Origin: Gemmatimonadota bacterium
Lineage (GTDB): Bacteria > Gemmatimonadota > Gemmatimonadetes > Gemmatimonadales > GWC2-71-9
Assembly: GCA_016874005.1 (NCBI GenBank)
Contig: VGVQ01000019.1
Span: 1-64,000 of the forward strand
Length of the DNA: 64,000 nucleotides
Reading direction: 5' to 3'
This document shows positions 7,089 through 17,159 of the stretch, piece after piece; position 1 is the stretch's first letter; the number at the start of each line of letters is the position of its first letter. Made by a program: the position numbers and the translations under genes. The notes under the pieces were generated by a model that had not been told where the DNA came from, did not search any database, and saw only the letters and a program-made list of their open reading frames with translations.

Positions 7089-8762
7089 ATGACGTCCCCG
7101 AAGGTCTCTTCGCTTGCCCTGGCACTCCTCGGCCTCCTTGGCACCGTCACCATCTGGCCCAACGACTTCGTCCAGGACGACCAGGCCATCCTCGAACGCA
7201 ACGACCGGGTCCACTCCCTCTCGGACCCGGCCAGGTTCTTCACCGAATCCTACTGGCCCGAGCCCTACAACCCCGCCCTCTACCGCCCGCTCGCCTCGCT
7301 CGGATACGCCACCCAATGGACCCTCGGCGGGGGATCACCGTGGACCTTTCGGGTGGTCAGCATCGGGCTCTTGATCCTGACGGCCGTGGCGCTCTACCGG
7401 TTGGCTCGCCGCTTCGTCCCGGACCCCGTGGCCTGGCTCACGGCCGCCCTCTTCATCGTCCATCCGGTCCACGTCGAAGCGGTCGCGGCCGGGGTCAACC
7501 AATCGGAGCTGATGGTGGGCCTCCTGGCCCTCCTCGCCGTTCATGGATACCTCAGCCACCGCGAGGCCCCCAAGCGCTGGTTCGCCCCGCGGCTGTTCGG
7601 GCTCTTCCTGGTGGCCCTGATGTTCAAGGAAAGTGCCGCCATGATCCTGTTGTTGGTGGTGGCGGCCGAACTGCTGCTCGTTGGGGATTCCAGCCCGCTT
7701 CGCGGCCGGCTCGCCAGTCTCCGGCCGACACTGCTGGGGATGGCGCTGGCCGTCGCGCTGTTCGCCGCCATCCGCGGCGCCGCCTTGGGAGGGAATCTCC
7801 TCGGCACCTTCGTCGCCGAAGCCTTGGAGGGCCAGCCGCTGGGCGGGCGGGCCCTCATCATGCTCGGCGTGGTACCCCATTGGTTCCGGCTTCTGGTCTG
7901 GCCGAGCCATCTCAGGGCCGACTACTCCCCGATGGAGATCGACCCCGCTCCGGGGTGGGGCCTCCCCCAAACGGCTGGCGCGCTGGTCCTGGCGGCATGG
8001 CTCCTGGTGCTGGCCATCTCGTGGCGGCGGGCGCCGGTCTTGGCGTTTGGAATGATCTGGGCCGCCGTGACCCTCGCGCCGGTGAGCAACCTGCTGGTCC
8101 CGACCGGAATCGTCCTCGCCGAGCGGACCTTGTTCGTTCCGAGCGTGGGCTTCATGCTCGGGCTGGGCGGCACCTTCGCCATTGTCTGGGATCGATCGGG
8201 AAATGGACGCTGGCGGGGAGCCCTCACCGCCGTGGCGGCGACGCTGATCCTCCTCGGGGTGGCCCGGAGCACCAGTCGATTCACGGTGTGGCGTGACACC
8301 GAGACCTACTGGCGCCAGGCGATGATCGACGCGCCGCGTTCGTACCGGGCCAGGCAAGCCAACGCCCAGCTACTATTCGCCCGCGGCGACCGCGCCGCGG
8401 GCGAACGCGAGTTCCGTCGCGCCGCGGCCCTGTATCCCAAGGCGTGGGCCGGGTACTTCGGGCACGCCAACCGGCTTCGACTTGCCGGTATGTGTCACGA
8501 CGCAGCGATCTTCTACGATCGGGTGTTGATCGTGGAACCGGGGAGCGCGGCGGCACGGGCCGGGATGATCGCCTGTCTACTCTACGACGCCCGCTACCGC
8601 GAGGCGAGCGAGCGAGCCGCGGAAGGGGCTCGGGTCGCTGCCTCGGACGGCCAAGCACGGTTGTTCCGGCGGTTCCAAGCCATCGCCGATAGCGCGGCGG
8701 CGGCCCAGGCGCCGGCCCGAACCGTGCAGTTGACCGTTCGCCCGAGCGACTCTCTACCCTGA
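7089..8762 (+). CDS. TMTC-like membrane glycosyltransferase with TPR tail, paralog 1
   Basis: A 557-residue integral membrane protein with about 11 hydrophobic helices and a C-terminal part (about 430-530) resembling TPR helices. An acidic pair in the first periplasmic loop (DFVQDDQAIL), HPVHVEAVAAGVNQSE near residue 130 and PTGIVLAERTLFVPSVG near 340 are signatures of the DUF1736/TMTC family. Animal members are GT-C O-mannosyltransferases using a lipid-linked sugar donor. The ATG is chosen for the AGGAG 10 nt upstream. It is first of three tandem paralogs, divergent from the pilin genes. A role in glycosylating pilin or another exported protein is inference. Confidence 0.75.
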   Translation: MTSPKVSSLALALLGLLGTVTIWPNDFVQDDQAILERNDRVHSLSDPARFFTESYWPEPYNPALYRPLASLGYATQWTLGGGSPWTFRVVSIGLLILTAVALYRLARRFVPDPVAWLTAALFIVHPVHVEAVAAGVNQSELMVGLLALLAVHGYLSHREAPKRWFAPRLFGLFLVALMFKESAAMILLLVVAAELLLVGDSSPLRGRLASLRPTLLGMALAVALFAAIRGAALGGNLLGTFVAEALEGQPLGGRALIMLGVVPHWFRLLVWPSHLRADYSPMEIDPAPGWGLPQTAGALVLAAWLLVLAISWRRAPVLAFGMIWAAVTLAPVSNLLVPTGIVLAERTLFVPSVGFMLGLGGTFAIVWDRSGNGRWRGALTAVAATLILLGVARSTSRFTVWRDTETYWRQAMIDAPRSYRARQANAQLLFARGDRAAGEREFRRAAALYPKAWAGYFGHANRLRLAGMCHDAAIFYDRVLIVEPGSAAARAGMIACLLYDARYREASERAAEGARVAASDGQARLFRRFQAIADSAAAAQAPARTVQLTVRPSDSLP

Positions 8763-8771
8763 CGAGGTGCC

Positions 8772-10454
8772 ATGCGGCGGTGGTTGATCAGCGGTTCGTT
8801 GGTGGCCTTGGCTCTCGGGTCGTCGGTGACGAACCTGCGCAACCGGTACGCCCAGGACGACATGGGCATCATCCAGAAGAACTCGGTGGTTCACTCGCTC
8901 GCCGATCCCGGCCGCTTCTTCACCGAGTCCTACTGGCCCAAGCCGTTCAGCCCCGCGTTGTATCGACCGCTCTCGACCACGAGCTACGCGCTCCAGTGGG
9001 CGGTCGGCGACGGCCGCCCGATCGTTTTCCGGATCGTCAGCAACCTGCTCTACCTCGCCACCACGCTGGCGGTCTTCGCGCTGGCGACCCGGCTCCTGCC
9101 GCCGCTCGCGGCCTGGCTCGCCGCGGCGTTCTTCGCGGTGCATCCGGTTCACGTCGAGTCGGTCGCGGTCGCGGTCAATCAATCGGAACAGGTCGTCGGC
9201 TTGATCGCGGCGTTGCTGGTGCTGCGCTACCTCGGGATCCGAGACCGCGGCGCGATGACCTGGCGCGATGGGGCCGTGGTCTTCGGGCTCTACCTCACCG
9301 CCCTGATGTTCAAGGAGAGCGGTCTGGTCCTGATCGGACTGGTGGTCGCGGCGGAATTGACCCTGGTGCGGCGGGATCGGCCGCTCTGGCGCCGGCTCAA
9401 CGAAATCCGCCCGTTGCTCTTGGTCATGCTGCTGGGGGCGACCGCGTTCTTCGCGCTGAGGACCTTTGCGCTCGAGGGCAACGCCCGCGGCACCTTCACG
9501 GCCGAGGCGCTCGAGGGCCTCTCGATCGGGGGGCGGGCCCTGACGATGCTGACGGTGGTTCCCCATTGGTTCCGTCTGCTCCTCTGGCCAGCCCACCTCC
9601 GCGGCGACTACTCGCCCAGAGAGATCGAGACTTCCACCGGGTTCGGGCTGGCCGAGGCCGAAGGGGTGCTGCTGCTGGTCCTGGCGGTGCTGATCTTGAT
9701 CGCTGCCTGGCGCCGGGCGCCGGTGGCCGCCTTCGGCATCCTGTGGACCGGCATCGGGATTTTCCCGGTGAGCAACGTGCTCGTGCCGACCGGGATCGTC
9801 GTCGCCGAGCGGGTGTTGTTCCTCGCCAGCATCGGGATGATGATCACGATCGGGGCCCTCGCGGTTCCCCTGATCGGCTGGCTCGGAAGCCGCCCGAAGG
9901 TCTTCTCGCGGCTGGCCGCCGGCGCGGTCGCGGCGATCCTCGTGATGGGTTTGACCCGGAGCGCGAGTCGGCAGCGGGTCTGGCAGGACCAATTCACCTT
10001 CTGGTACCAAACGACCATCGACGCCCCGACCTCGTATCGGGCCCACCACGCCCTGGCCTCGCTCTTGTTTCCGATCGGAGCCCGGGTCTGGGCGGAGCGC
10101 GAGTATCGAACCGCCATCGCCCTCTACCCAAAGCAATGGGGCGCCACCTTCGACCTCGCCAACAAGCTCCGGCTCGAGGGCCAATGCGAACAGGCCGTCT
10201 GGCATTACCGGCAGGCCCTTCGGGCCGACCCTGAGCTGGAAAGCGCCCGAACCAGCGTGATCGCCTGCTTCCTCCATATGGGGCGCTACGGCGACGCCGT
10301 GGCGGAGGCCCGTGAAGCGATGAGCTACGCCACGAGGCCGCCCCGACTCCGCCTGTTCCAGCGGTTGTTCGTGATCGCCGACAGCGCGGCCCGCGTCGGG
10401 GCCGCTCCCGGTACGGTCCGAGTCACGGTGGCCGACCGCGACACCATGCCGTGA
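8772..10454 (+). CDS. TMTC-like membrane glycosyltransferase with TPR tail, paralog 2
   Basis: A 560-residue paralog of the preceding gene, starting 9 nt after it. The same landmarks recur in order: YAQDDMGII acidic loop, FFTESYWPKPF, HPVHVESVAVAVNQSE, LMFKESGLVL, VVPHWFRLLLWPAHLRGDYSPREIE and PTGIVVAERVLFLASIG, then TPR-like helices with LRADPELESARTSVIACF. The acidic pair in the first large loop is where GT-C enzymes keep their catalytic Asp. Copies 1 and 2 are closer to each other than to the third, suggesting stepwise tandem duplication. The acceptor protein is unknown. Confidence 0.75.
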   Translation: MRRWLISGSLVALALGSSVTNLRNRYAQDDMGIIQKNSVVHSLADPGRFFTESYWPKPFSPALYRPLSTTSYALQWAVGDGRPIVFRIVSNLLYLATTLAVFALATRLLPPLAAWLAAAFFAVHPVHVESVAVAVNQSEQVVGLIAALLVLRYLGIRDRGAMTWRDGAVVFGLYLTALMFKESGLVLIGLVVAAELTLVRRDRPLWRRLNEIRPLLLVMLLGATAFFALRTFALEGNARGTFTAEALEGLSIGGRALTMLTVVPHWFRLLLWPAHLRGDYSPREIETSTGFGLAEAEGVLLLVLAVLILIAAWRRAPVAAFGILWTGIGIFPVSNVLVPTGIVVAERVLFLASIGMMITIGALAVPLIGWLGSRPKVFSRLAAGAVAAILVMGLTRSASRQRVWQDQFTFWYQTTIDAPTSYRAHHALASLLFPIGARVWAEREYRTAIALYPKQWGATFDLANKLRLEGQCEQAVWHYRQALRADPELESARTSVIACFLHMGRYGDAVAEAREAMSYATRPPRLRLFQRLFVIADSAARVGAAPGTVRVTVADRDTMP

Positions 10455-12094
10455 CCGGGCGGGCCGCCCTGCCCCGCGGGCCGGCTGGCCCCTGGTTTCT
10501 GGTCGCCGGCCTCGCGATCGTCGCAACCGGCCGGGCCCTCGGGAATGGGTTCGCTTTCGACGACGTGCCCATCGTCTTCGAGAACGCCCAGGTCCATCAG
10601 CTCGCCCCACCATGGGAGTACGCCCAACAGAGCTACTGGCCCCCGAAGAACCTCGGCGACGCCTACCGGCCCTGGACCGTCTGGTGGCTCGCCCTCCAGT
10701 GGGCGCTGGGCGGGGGCGCTCCCGTCGTGTTTCATGCCTTCAGCCTGGTCCTCACGGTCGTCGTGGCGCTTCTGGTCTATCGACTCTTGGCCCGGCTGGT
10801 ATCGCCGGCCGGGGCGGTTGCCGGTGCCGCCTTGTTCGCGGTTCACCCGGTCCACGTCGAGGCCACCGCCAACGTGGTGGGCCAAGGCGAATTGTGGATG
10901 ACCCTCTTCGTCGTGGCCGCTGCACTGTGGTACCTCGATCTCAGAGAACGCTCGACCCTCCAGGCCAAGCACCGACTTGGCATCGCCGGCCTCTTGGTGC
11001 TGGCCGCCGGGTCGAAAGAACAAGGCGTCGTCCTCCCCGCTTTGCTGGCCCTGCTGGAATCGTGTCGGCCGAATGCGGGACCGGCCCGCGACCGAGCCAG
11101 AGCACTGCTCCCGTTCTACGGGCTCCTGGCCACAGTGTTGGTCGGATTCGTCGCCTGGCGCTACTGGGTTCTCGGCGACCTCGGGGGCGGGCCGCCGGCC
11201 GCGGGGCTCGACGGCCTCGGAGCCGCGGCCCGAGCTCGAGTGATGCTCCCGCTGGTGCCGGACCTCGCTCGGCTGCTGGTCTGGCCGCGTACCCTTCTCG
11301 CCCAATACAGCCCGCCGGCCCACGGTGCCCCGGTCGGGTTCGGATCGGCCGAGCTGCTCGGCGTGGCGCTAATCGTGGCTCTGCTGGGCGCGGTGGCGCT
11401 ATTCCGGGCCAGCCCGGTGAGCGCGGGGCTCCTGTGGGTGCTGATCGCGCTGGCGCCGGTCGCCAACCTGCTGTTCCCGACCGGGGTGTTGATCGCCGAG
11501 CGAACCCTGTTCCTGCCGAGCGTCGGGATCGCGATCGTGGCGGGCGCGTTGGTCGACGCCGGAATTCGCCGGCGGTGGGTGGTCGGTACCGTGGCGGCGG
11601 TGATCGGGCTGTGCCTGGCTGGCGCGGCGCGGAGCTGGTCGCGCCAAGTGGTCTGGCGGGACAACCCGACCCTCTTCGCTCAGACGGTCGTGGACGAACC
11701 ACGGAGCTACCGGGCCCATTTCGTCCTCGCCAAGGAATTGAGCCGGCGGGGCAACCCCGAGCCCGCCGCCGAGGCCTTCCGGGAGGCGGCGAGGCTCTAT
11801 CGGGGCGACCGGCGGGTCTTCGAGGAATGGGGCCAGCTCGATCGCGCGGCCGGCCGCTGCGACCTCGCGATCGCGATCTTCCAAGACGGGCTCCGTGACC
11901 ACCCTCGGGCGACCGTTCTCCGAAGCCGGCTCTTCGAGTGCCTGCTGACCATGGACCGGATCGACGAGGCGATCGCCACGGCTCGAGCCGGCCTCGACCT
12001 CGGGATGACCGAGTTCACCGAGCCGCTGGCCCGGGCAACCAGACGGCGATCCGACCGTCCCGCCCAGCCGGGACCCACTCCCGGGGGCCGGTAG
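10451..12094 (+). CDS. TMTC-like membrane glycosyltransferase with TPR tail, paralog 3
   Basis: A 547-residue third paralog. It begins at a GTG overlapping the stop of copy 2 (GTGA), so translation is coupled. The conserved points are FAFDDVPIV (acidic pair), FAVHPVHVEATANVVGQGE, LLFPTGVLIAERTLFLPSVG and a TPR-like C-terminal region. It diverges in the second loop (SYWPPKNLGDAYRPWTV) and in replacing NQSE by GQGE. The 3' end overlaps the 3' end of a convergent GT-C gene by 80 nt. Substrate unknown; different sugar or acceptor preferences from copies 1 and 2 are plausible but unproven. Confidence 0.73.
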   Translation: MTGRAALPRGPAGPWFLVAGLAIVATGRALGNGFAFDDVPIVFENAQVHQLAPPWEYAQQSYWPPKNLGDAYRPWTVWWLALQWALGGGAPVVFHAFSLVLTVVVALLVYRLLARLVSPAGAVAGAALFAVHPVHVEATANVVGQGELWMTLFVVAAALWYLDLRERSTLQAKHRLGIAGLLVLAAGSKEQGVVLPALLALLESCRPNAGPARDRARALLPFYGLLATVLVGFVAWRYWVLGDLGGGPPAAGLDGLGAAARARVMLPLVPDLARLLVWPRTLLAQYSPPAHGAPVGFGSAELLGVALIVALLGAVALFRASPVSAGLLWVLIALAPVANLLFPTGVLIAERTLFLPSVGIAIVAGALVDAGIRRRWVVGTVAAVIGLCLAGAARSWSRQVVWRDNPTLFAQTVVDEPRSYRAHFVLAKELSRRGNPEPAAEAFREAARLYRGDRRVFEEWGQLDRAAGRCDLAIAIFQDGLRDHPRATVLRSRLFECLLTMDRIDEAIATARAGLDLGMTEFTEPLARATRRRSDRPAQPGPTPGGR

Positions 12095-13748
12095 GCCGCC
12101 ACTCGGGAGGCTGGTCGAGCGCCACGATGGCGCAGGCCTCGTCGCCGTTCCCCACGGCGTGGCGAGCGGTGGCGTTGGCGACCTCGATCTGGAAGAAGCG
12201 GAGCGGCCGCCCGTCGGATCGCGCCAGGGCCCAGAGCGGGTATTCCCAGGAATCATAACTAGCTTTGATACCTACGACTCGGCACCCGGCGGCGGTCACC
12301 CGGTCGACCGCGGCCCGATACCCGGCCCGATCTTCGGGACGCCGGGCGAAGTACTGGGCCGCCCGGTCTTCGGCGAGCACCGAGCGGACCCCGAGAGGAT
12401 TGGCCGCCGACACCAGGGGCCGCGTGAGGTTCATCAGCAGCGGCGGGACGGCGGAGGCCGTCGCCAGCGCGCCGACCACCAGACGCCACCGCACCGTCAT
12501 CGCGAGGAGGATCGCGGCCGCGCCAGCCAACCACCAGATTGCGATCGCCTCGGGAGTCAACTGGCGGCGCTCCCGAACGGCGAGCGCGATGGCCCCGACC
12601 AGTAGCAATAGATACAGAGGAGCGCCGGCCAGGTCTTCGTCGGTGGACCACGGCACCAGCCGGAACCCGCCGAAGTACGGGTAGGCCTCCGCCGGGTCGA
12701 CCCCGAGCAGGCGATTGGCGCCCTCGAGCACCGGACGGCCGACGCGCTCCCCGATCGATCCCGGGGTTGCCCAGTGCAACGACGCCTGGGCCACGAGATT
12801 CGACGCCACCACGTTGGGCGCCATACTGGCCGGCCGAAGCAGCCGTTGGACGATGGGATCTCCGAGCGGCGATTGGTAGGTCTGCCAGTTTCGCAAGAGC
12901 CACGGTCCATTCAACGCCGCCATCACGAGACCGACGATCGCGACCCGGCGCCCGGCGCCCCCCAATCCGTCGCGGCGAGCGGCGCGAATGCCATAGAACC
13001 CCACCAGCGGAAGACCGAACACGAGGGCGGTGCCCTTGGTCCCGACCGCGAGGGCGAGCGCGGCCCCGACCCACCAGGGAGATCGCGGCCGACTGGACTC
13101 GTCGTCCAGGGCGAAACCCAATCCGGCCACGAGCCAGAACCCGACCAGGAGATCGTTCTGGGTCGAGGTCGCCTGGAGCACGGCGCTCGGGAGGGTCGCC
13201 GCCAGCAGCGCCGCGAGCGACCCGGCGGCGCCATCGCCACCAATCGTCCTGGTCACCCGGGCGACCGCCGCCACGGCGCCCACGAAGGCGAGCCACTGGA
13301 CCAGGTTGGCCAGCCGGTCACCCCCGCCGCTCCACCCCATGGCCACCGCCACGAGGTATTCGGCGAACGGCGGCTGCCAGACCTGTCGATCGATCGCGGT
13401 GGGGTAGTGGGCGACGCTGCCTAACGAGAACCAATGCTCCACCCTCGTCAGGTGGTAGGTCATGCTGTCCCAATTGTTGGGCGCCGCCGCCAAGGCGACC
13501 ACGAACGTCACGGCGAAGATGGTGCCGAGGAGAGCCCCCGCCGGGCCGGTCAGCCATCGCGGCGGCGCCGGGGACCGCGGCTCCCGCCGGAGCATCGCTC
13601 CCGCGACGAGGAGCGCGCCGATCCCCGCCAGAGCCGCGGTCGCTCGCGACAGCCCGCCGAAAACCGAGAGCGCCTCGATAGCGACCACGACGCTCACGCC
13701 ACCGGCCACTCCCGCCCGGATCAGCGATCCGGCCAGATCACCGGTCAC
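12015..13748 (-). CDS. GT-C membrane glycosyltransferase (PMT/ArnT-like)
   Basis: A 577-residue polytopic membrane protein with 10-12 hydrophobic helices and a soluble C-terminal domain of about 120 residues. Its first periplasmic loop carries APNNWDSMTYHLTRVEHW, with Asp where GT-C enzymes (PMT, ArnT, Stt3) place their catalytic acid. Such enzymes move a sugar from a polyprenyl phosphate donor to a periplasmic acceptor. It starts at a GTG overlapping the previous gene's stop and is last of a six-gene operon. Its end runs 80 nt into the convergent TMTC-like gene. Donor and acceptor cannot be named. Confidence 0.68.
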   Translation of the reverse strand: MTGDLAGSLIRAGVAGGVSVVVAIEALSVFGGLSRATAALAGIGALLVAGAMLRREPRSPAPPRWLTGPAGALLGTIFAVTFVVALAAAPNNWDSMTYHLTRVEHWFSLGSVAHYPTAIDRQVWQPPFAEYLVAVAMGWSGGGDRLANLVQWLAFVGAVAAVARVTRTIGGDGAAGSLAALLAATLPSAVLQATSTQNDLLVGFWLVAGLGFALDDESSRPRSPWWVGAALALAVGTKGTALVFGLPLVGFYGIRAARRDGLGGAGRRVAIVGLVMAALNGPWLLRNWQTYQSPLGDPIVQRLLRPASMAPNVVASNLVAQASLHWATPGSIGERVGRPVLEGANRLLGVDPAEAYPYFGGFRLVPWSTDEDLAGAPLYLLLLVGAIALAVRERRQLTPEAIAIWWLAGAAAILLAMTVRWRLVVGALATASAVPPLLMNLTRPLVSAANPLGVRSVLAEDRAAQYFARRPEDRAGYRAAVDRVTAAGCRVVGIKASYDSWEYPLWALARSDGRPLRFFQIEVANATARHAVGNGDEACAIVALDQPPEWRPTGPREWVPAGRDGRIAVWLPGPAAR

Positions 13749-15724
13749 TGAACGAGCCGGAGGATGGAGTCTCGCGAGACCGGCTCGAACCGCGGCGCGG
13801 CCGAATCGGGGCGACGGCGAAGCAGGAAGACCGCTCGGCCTGGGTAGGCCTCGAGGACCCGCCGGTTCCGGGCCTGGAGATCCCGGACAAACGTGAGGTC
13901 GGTCCGCCGGCTCAGAATGGTCGGAGCGAGCAGCGCCGTGCCAGCCCGGTCCTCGGCGATGCGATCGAGGCAGCGACGATCGTATCGGGCCCCGTCGAGC
14001 ACTCGTTCGGAGGTGTCGGGCGAGAACGGTGAGGCGACCAGCCGGGCCGAGTCCGCCATCATCGGGACCAAGCGGCCGAGGTCCGGCGCCGCGGTCCGCT
14101 CCAGGTCGGCGAGGGCCTGGTCGAGGAGGCAGCTGTCGATGTTCCGGTAATACCGCTCGCCGTCAGGCCGGCTCGCGCCTAACGCCCAGAGCCGGGCCAC
14201 CAGCTGGGCACCCCAGCTCTCCCGCACCAGGACGACGGCGTTGGCGATGCCAGCGTCCGCCGCCGCCCGATCGGGATCGAATCGGAAGCCGGGTTGGAAG
14301 GCGGCGTTCTGGGCGGCCCGGACCGGCAGTCCGTGCCCCACCGCGACCAACCCGGCGAGACCGAGCGACACGGTCGCGGCCCGGCTCGCGAACCGCCATC
14401 CGAGTTCGGCCAACACCGATGGCAACCGGACGGTCCACAGGACGACCAGCGGAACGATCGGCAGCAAGAACCGCGGCCCGAGGTAGAAACCGTCGTGCCA
14501 GTACCCGAAATAGAGAAGCAGCAGGGCCGCGCTCGAGGCGAGCAGATATCGGTCCACCGCCGAGAATCGGGGGGCGAGCACCAGGGCCGTGGCGGCGGCG
14601 AGCAGTCCCGGCAAGGGAGCTTCGAAGAGGTAGCGGTTGAGCCGGAGGAGATAGAGGGCCACCAGCTCGAATCCGCGGGTCATCGTGTGGTCAGGTCCCG
14701 ACGGGGCGGGATGGAACCCCAGCGCCTGATGGGCGCCCCACAGCAGTCGATACCCGGAGACCAACGCCGACCCGGTCGTCTCGTGGTTGACCCACAACAT
14801 CGCGGCGACCGGGGCGGCCGCCGCGACGGCAATGATCAGGAGGGGGCCGACCGAGCGGCGGCGCCAACCCCAATGCGCTGCCCAGACCGCGGCCGGGACC
14901 GCGAATGCGAGGGCCTCGCCGGGGCGAGTGATGGCGGCCATCCCCAACGCCGTGCCCGCCGTCACGGCGGCGGGCCAGCGACCGCCTCGCTCGACCGCGA
15001 GCCATCCGGCCAGCGCCACCAGGAGCCACATCACCGTGGCGGTGTGGTTCATCTGCGAACCGGCCATGAACGCGACGAACGGTGCCACCGCGAAGAGCGC
15101 CACCGCGCCGGCCCGCACTGCGGGTCGGGGTTCGGCGGCACGAAGGACGACACCCCAGGCGGCAACGGCCACCGCACCAACCACCGGGCCGATCAACCAG
15201 GGCGCTCGAACCGATTCTCCGAGGGCGAGGAGGACCGGCCAACCGGGAGGGAAATGCCCGAACCAACGGCCCCGGTGTTCGACCAGGTGGAGGAGGCTTC
15301 GGAAGGCCGGGTCCTGATCGACCGCCACGCTGAGCCGGCCGGCGGCGTAGCCGCGCGCCTGGAACCGGAGAATCACCTCGTCGATCAAGAGCGGCCGGCC
15401 ATCGAAGATGCCTAACGCGACCGCGAGGTAGAGCGTTCCCGCCACCGCCGCCACCACGCCGAGGACCCGGGCGTTTGCCGGGTCGAGGATCGCGATCGCT
15501 CGCGACCAGGCCCCCTCCCGCCAGGCGAGGCTCCCTCGGCCGGCGAGCCAGGCCGTCACGACGCCGACGACGATGACCAGCCCACCGGCACCGAACCACA
15601 GCGTCGCCGCCTCCCGATACCAGGGGGCGGAACGTTCCGACGCGATCCAATTAGGTATCGGGAGCAGGCTCGCCACCAGCAGCCCGAGCACGAGAAGGCG
15701 CGCGACCCACCGCGCCACGGTCAC
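13745..15724 (-). CDS. GT-C membrane glycosyltransferase (family 39-like)
   Basis: A 659-residue polytopic membrane protein with about a dozen hydrophobic helices and a periplasmic C-terminal domain. [18 protein letters not shown] in the first large loop supplies the acidic residues expected of a dolichyl-phosphate-mannose-type transferase, and [14 protein letters not shown] is a second family-like loop. The start is the GTG overlapping the stop of the GT2 gene (GTGA); an open frame continues upstream but would overlap that gene. Being cotranscribed with a polyprenyl-phosphate sugar synthase strongly suggests it uses that enzyme's product. Confidence 0.7.
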   Translation of the reverse strand: MTVARWVARLLVLGLLVASLLPIPNWIASERSAPWYREAATLWFGAGGLVIVVGVVTAWLAGRGSLAWREGAWSRAIAILDPANARVLGVVAAVAGTLYLAVALGIFDGRPLLIDEVILRFQARGYAAGRLSVAVDQDPAFRSLLHLVEHRGRWFGHFPPGWPVLLALGESVRAPWLIGPVVGAVAVAAWGVVLRAAEPRPAVRAGAVALFAVAPFVAFMAGSQMNHTATVMWLLVALAGWLAVERGGRWPAAVTAGTALGMAAITRPGEALAFAVPAAVWAAHWGWRRRSVGPLLIIAVAAAAPVAAMLWVNHETTGSALVSGYRLLWGAHQALGFHPAPSGPDHTMTRGFELVALYLLRLNRYLFEAPLPGLLAAATALVLAPRFSAVDRYLLASSAALLLLYFGYWHDGFYLGPRFLLPIVPLVVLWTVRLPSVLAELGWRFASRAATVSLGLAGLVAVGHGLPVRAAQNAAFQPGFRFDPDRAAADAGIANAVVLVRESWGAQLVARLWALGASRPDGERYYRNIDSCLLDQALADLERTAAPDLGRLVPMMADSARLVASPFSPDTSERVLDGARYDRRCLDRIAEDRAGTALLAPTILSRRTDLTFVRDLQARNRRVLEAYPGRAVFLLRRRPDSAAPRFEPVSRDSILRLVQ

Positions 15725-16437
15725 CCAGGCCGTCGTTTGGGGCGGATGAGATTGAAGCGAACGATGTGGAAGAACGCGGCCACCCCGTCCTTCCAACCGA
15801 TCTTCTTTCCCTCTTCGTAGGTTCGGCCGGAGTAGGAGATCTGAATCTCCCAGATCCGGGCCTTGGCTTGCGCCAGCCGGGCGGTGAGCTCCGGCTCGAA
15901 GCCGAATCGATCGGTGGTGAGCACCAGCGATTTCATCAGCGGCGCCCGGACCATCTTGTAACAGGTCTCCATGTCGGTCAGGTTCAAGTTGGTGAACATG
16001 TTGGAGACCAAAGTCAGGAGCTGGTTGCCCACCGAGTGCCAGAAGTACAAGACCCGCCGCTCACCGCCCAGGAACCGCGACCCGAACACGGCGTCCGCCT
16101 TCCCCTCCATGATCGGGCTCAGGAGTCGTCCGAACTCGGCCGGGTCATACTCGAGATCGGCGTCCTGGATGATGATGACGTCGCCGGTCGCATGGGCAAT
16201 CCCGGTCCGAATCGCGAAGCCTTTGCCCCGGTTGATTGGTTGATCCACCAGGATGTCGATCAGGTTGGCGGCTTTGAGTTCCTCGAGAATCCGGTCGCTG
16301 CCGTCGCTCGACTTGTCGTTGACGGCAATGATCTCCATCGGGATCGGGACGGCGTGGAGGCGGTCGATGATGGTCCTGAGCGTCGCTTTCTCGTTGTAGA
16401 CCGGCACGATGACGCTCAGCTTGGGCATTTCGATCAT
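15721..16437 (-). CDS. Polyprenyl-phosphate glycosyltransferase, DPM1-like GT2
   Basis: A 238-residue GT-A enzyme of family GT2. [18 protein letters not shown] binds the nucleotide, [14 protein letters not shown] holds the DxD motif, and [12 protein letters not shown] with [11 protein letters not shown] is diagnostic of the dolichyl-phosphate-mannose synthase (DPM1) group. It would load a sugar from a nucleotide donor onto polyprenyl phosphate at the inner face of the membrane. No C-terminal membrane helix is present, as in short DPM1 forms. The start is the ATG overlapping the methyltransferase stop (ATGA). It likely supplies the GT-C enzymes on either side of this region. Confidence 0.85.
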   Translation of the reverse strand: MIEMPKLSVIVPVYNEKATLRTIIDRLHAVPIPMEIIAVNDKSSDGSDRILEELKAANLIDILVDQPINRGKGFAIRTGIAHATGDVIIIQDADLEYDPAEFGRLLSPIMEGKADAVFGSRFLGGERRVLYFWHSVGNQLLTLVSNMFTNLNLTDMETCYKMVRAPLMKSLVLTTDRFGFEPELTARLAQAKARIWEIQISYSGRTYEEGKKIGWKDGVAAFFHIVRFNLIRPKRRPG

Positions 16438-17159
16438 CTGGGCGTTCCTATCCCTATCAGAGACTGACCGAACGGCAGTGGCACGAATCGCTCCAACCGA
16501 AGCAATGGCACCATGGCGTCGAACCGCTGGACGTCCGCCAGCGAAATTCGACGGCGCCCCCTCACCCGCCCCTGGAACCACCACGCGACGACGCCGACTC
16601 GATTGAACCAGTACATCGTCTCGACCCGAAGACCGGCCCGGCCGAACGCCGCTGCCAAGCTCCGACGACCGTACCGGCGGAAGTGGCCGAGTTCCCGGTC
16701 CAGCTCGGAGTAGATGGAGGAAAGCGCCGGGACCAGGATCACCGCCCGCCCTCCTGGTACCAGCATCTCCTTGATCGAGCTCAAGGCCCCCGCGTCGTCC
16801 TCGATGTGCTCGACCACGTTCAACGCCACGACGGTATCGAGCCGATCGGCGGCGAACCGACTCCGGGCGGCCGGGTCCGGCAGCTCCAACGCTTCGACCC
16901 GAACGGTCGCCACCGAGGCAAACCGCTCGGATACCTGGCGACGGTACCACTCGTCCCGATCGGTCAGCACCATCGTTTCGGGCCGGGCCGAGAGGAGGTG
17001 AGCGGACATGTTGCCGATGCCGGAGCCCACCTCGAGCACCCGGCGGCCGACGTACGGGGCGATGGCCTGATACATCCAGGCGTTGTACTTCGGAGCGGCG
17101 GCCAGCAGCTCGAGCGTTTCGGCACCCGCCGGGTCGCTCGGCGAGATGGCGTCAGACAT
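16434..17159 (-). CDS. SAM-dependent methyltransferase, class I
   Basis: A 241-residue methyltransferase. Motif I is [15 protein letters not shown], with acidic residue Asp in VLTDRD. Motif II/III is [17 protein letters not shown], followed by [14 protein letters not shown] and the [13 protein letters not shown] segment common in UbiG/ubiE-like glycolipid and polysaccharide methyltransferases. It overlaps the preceding regulator gene by 8 nt and the following GT2 gene by 4 nt. In this operon it may methylate a lipid-linked or transferred sugar. The target is not visible in the sequence. Confidence 0.78.
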   Translation of the reverse strand: MSDAISPSDPAGAETLELLAAAPKYNAWMYQAIAPYVGRRVLEVGSGIGNMSAHLLSARPETMVLTDRDEWYRRQVSERFASVATVRVEALELPDPAARSRFAADRLDTVVALNVVEHIEDDAGALSSIKEMLVPGGRAVILVPALSSIYSELDRELGHFRRYGRRSLAAAFGRAGLRVETMYWFNRVGVVAWWFQGRVRGRRRISLADVQRFDAMVPLLRLERFVPLPFGQSLIGIGTPR

